From: JAVWGW01 sp036655915
GTDB lineage: Bacteria > Actinomycetota > Coriobacteriia > Coriobacteriales > Eggerthellaceae
Length of the DNA: 41,389 nt
NCBI GenBank assembly: GCA_036655915.1
Contig: JAVVPE010000009.1
Coordinates: forward strand, 1 to 41,389
Direction of reading: 5' to 3'
Each line of letters starts with the position of its first letter. Positions within the stretch are counted from its first letter, which is position 1. This document shows, piece by piece, positions 41,304-41,389 of this stretch. The position numbers were made by a program, and so were the translations under genes. The notes beneath the pieces were generated by a model. The model saw nothing but the letters and a program-made list of their open reading frames with translations, searched no databases and was not told where the DNA came from.

Positions 41304-41389
41304 CCAACACTCTTCGCCCGCGCAATGCGCGGTAAAATCAATGATAACAAAGGTTCCCGCACTTTTTCCCAAGGAATCATCGAGCGGCG
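41304..41389. other. Window edge upstream of tRNA-Leu
   Basis: CCGCGC/GCGCGG with loop AAT (41318-41332) is a small palindrome just upstream of the tRNA. No gene or clear promoter could be supported. Confidence 0.35.

Noticed and set aside
1..41389. CRISPR array, rRNA, prophage or complete insertion sequence
   Set aside because: No regularly spaced repeats, no rRNA sequence, no transposase or integrase reading frame were seen.

Overview
This 41.4 kb window looks like chromosomal DNA of an anaerobic actinobacterium of the class Coriobacteriia, most likely the family Eggerthellaceae. The assignment is inferred from gene content. Three LuxR-type regulators with a multi-helix membrane domain sit beside Tat-exported respiratory oxidoreductases. 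There is an anaerobic (class III) ribonucleotide reductase with its activase. The housekeeping genes are actinobacterial in type, and two of them appear to use leaderless starts. Most housekeeping genes are GC-rich. Several accessory genes are visibly AT-richer: the toxin-antitoxin pair near 11.7-12.7 kb, the flavoprotein/LuxR pair at 17.6-21.3 kb and the AlbA_2 gene at 38.4-39.9 kb.

Layout. (1) 0.2-3.7 kb: a membrane LuxR regulator divergent from a Tat-signal FAD flavoprotein reductase. (2) 3.8-11.5 kb, minus strand: an operon of recJ fused to an SF2 helicase, a bifunctional (p)ppGpp synthetase/hydrolase, a metallo-beta-lactamase-fold hydrolase and mtnA, with stop/start overlaps. (3) 11.6-12.7 kb: a two-gene module of an HTH protein and a zeta-like kinase toxin, behind a striking nested dyad that overlaps the promoter. 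(4) 12.7-16.2 kb: nrdD, carrying a fused C-terminal redoxin domain, divergent from nrdG, with two NrdR-like boxes 31 bp apart between them. (5) 16.3-17.5 kb: an AAA/DUF4143 ATPase behind two 21-bp tandem operator-like repeats. (6) 17.6-21.3 kb: a second module, an FMN-bind plus FAD flavoprotein divergent from a second membrane LuxR regulator. (7) 21.5-27.4 kb: an ABC-F ATPase, then an operon of ABC ATPase, permease, YtrA-type GntR regulator and DUF1648 membrane protein with a 12-bp perfect operator-like inverted repeat. (8) 27.5-32.8 kb: a third module, a molybdopterin oxidoreductase, a four-cluster ferredoxin subunit, a TorD-like chaperone and a third membrane LuxR regulator. (9) 33.1-38.3 kb, minus strand: a tight operon of a peptidoglycan-binding-domain protein, glmU, prs, pth and an MFS exporter. 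(10) 38.4-41.4 kb: an AlbA_2/ATPase-fold protein, a polyprenyl diphosphate synthase and tRNA-Leu(TAA).

How the genes work together. The dominant theme is anaerobic respiration through substrate-specific reductases, each apparently under a dedicated one-component membrane sensor-regulator. Around these modules lie core functions: stringent response, DNA repair, dNTP synthesis without oxygen, cell-wall precursor synthesis and PRPP supply. The least explained items are the three-fold sensor/reductase pairing, the RecJ-helicase fusion, the NrdD-redoxin fusion, the nested operator of the zeta module, and a two-PG-binding-domain protein with an unrecognised C-terminus at the head of the glmU operon. 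No CRISPR array, integrase, complete insertion sequence or rRNA was seen.
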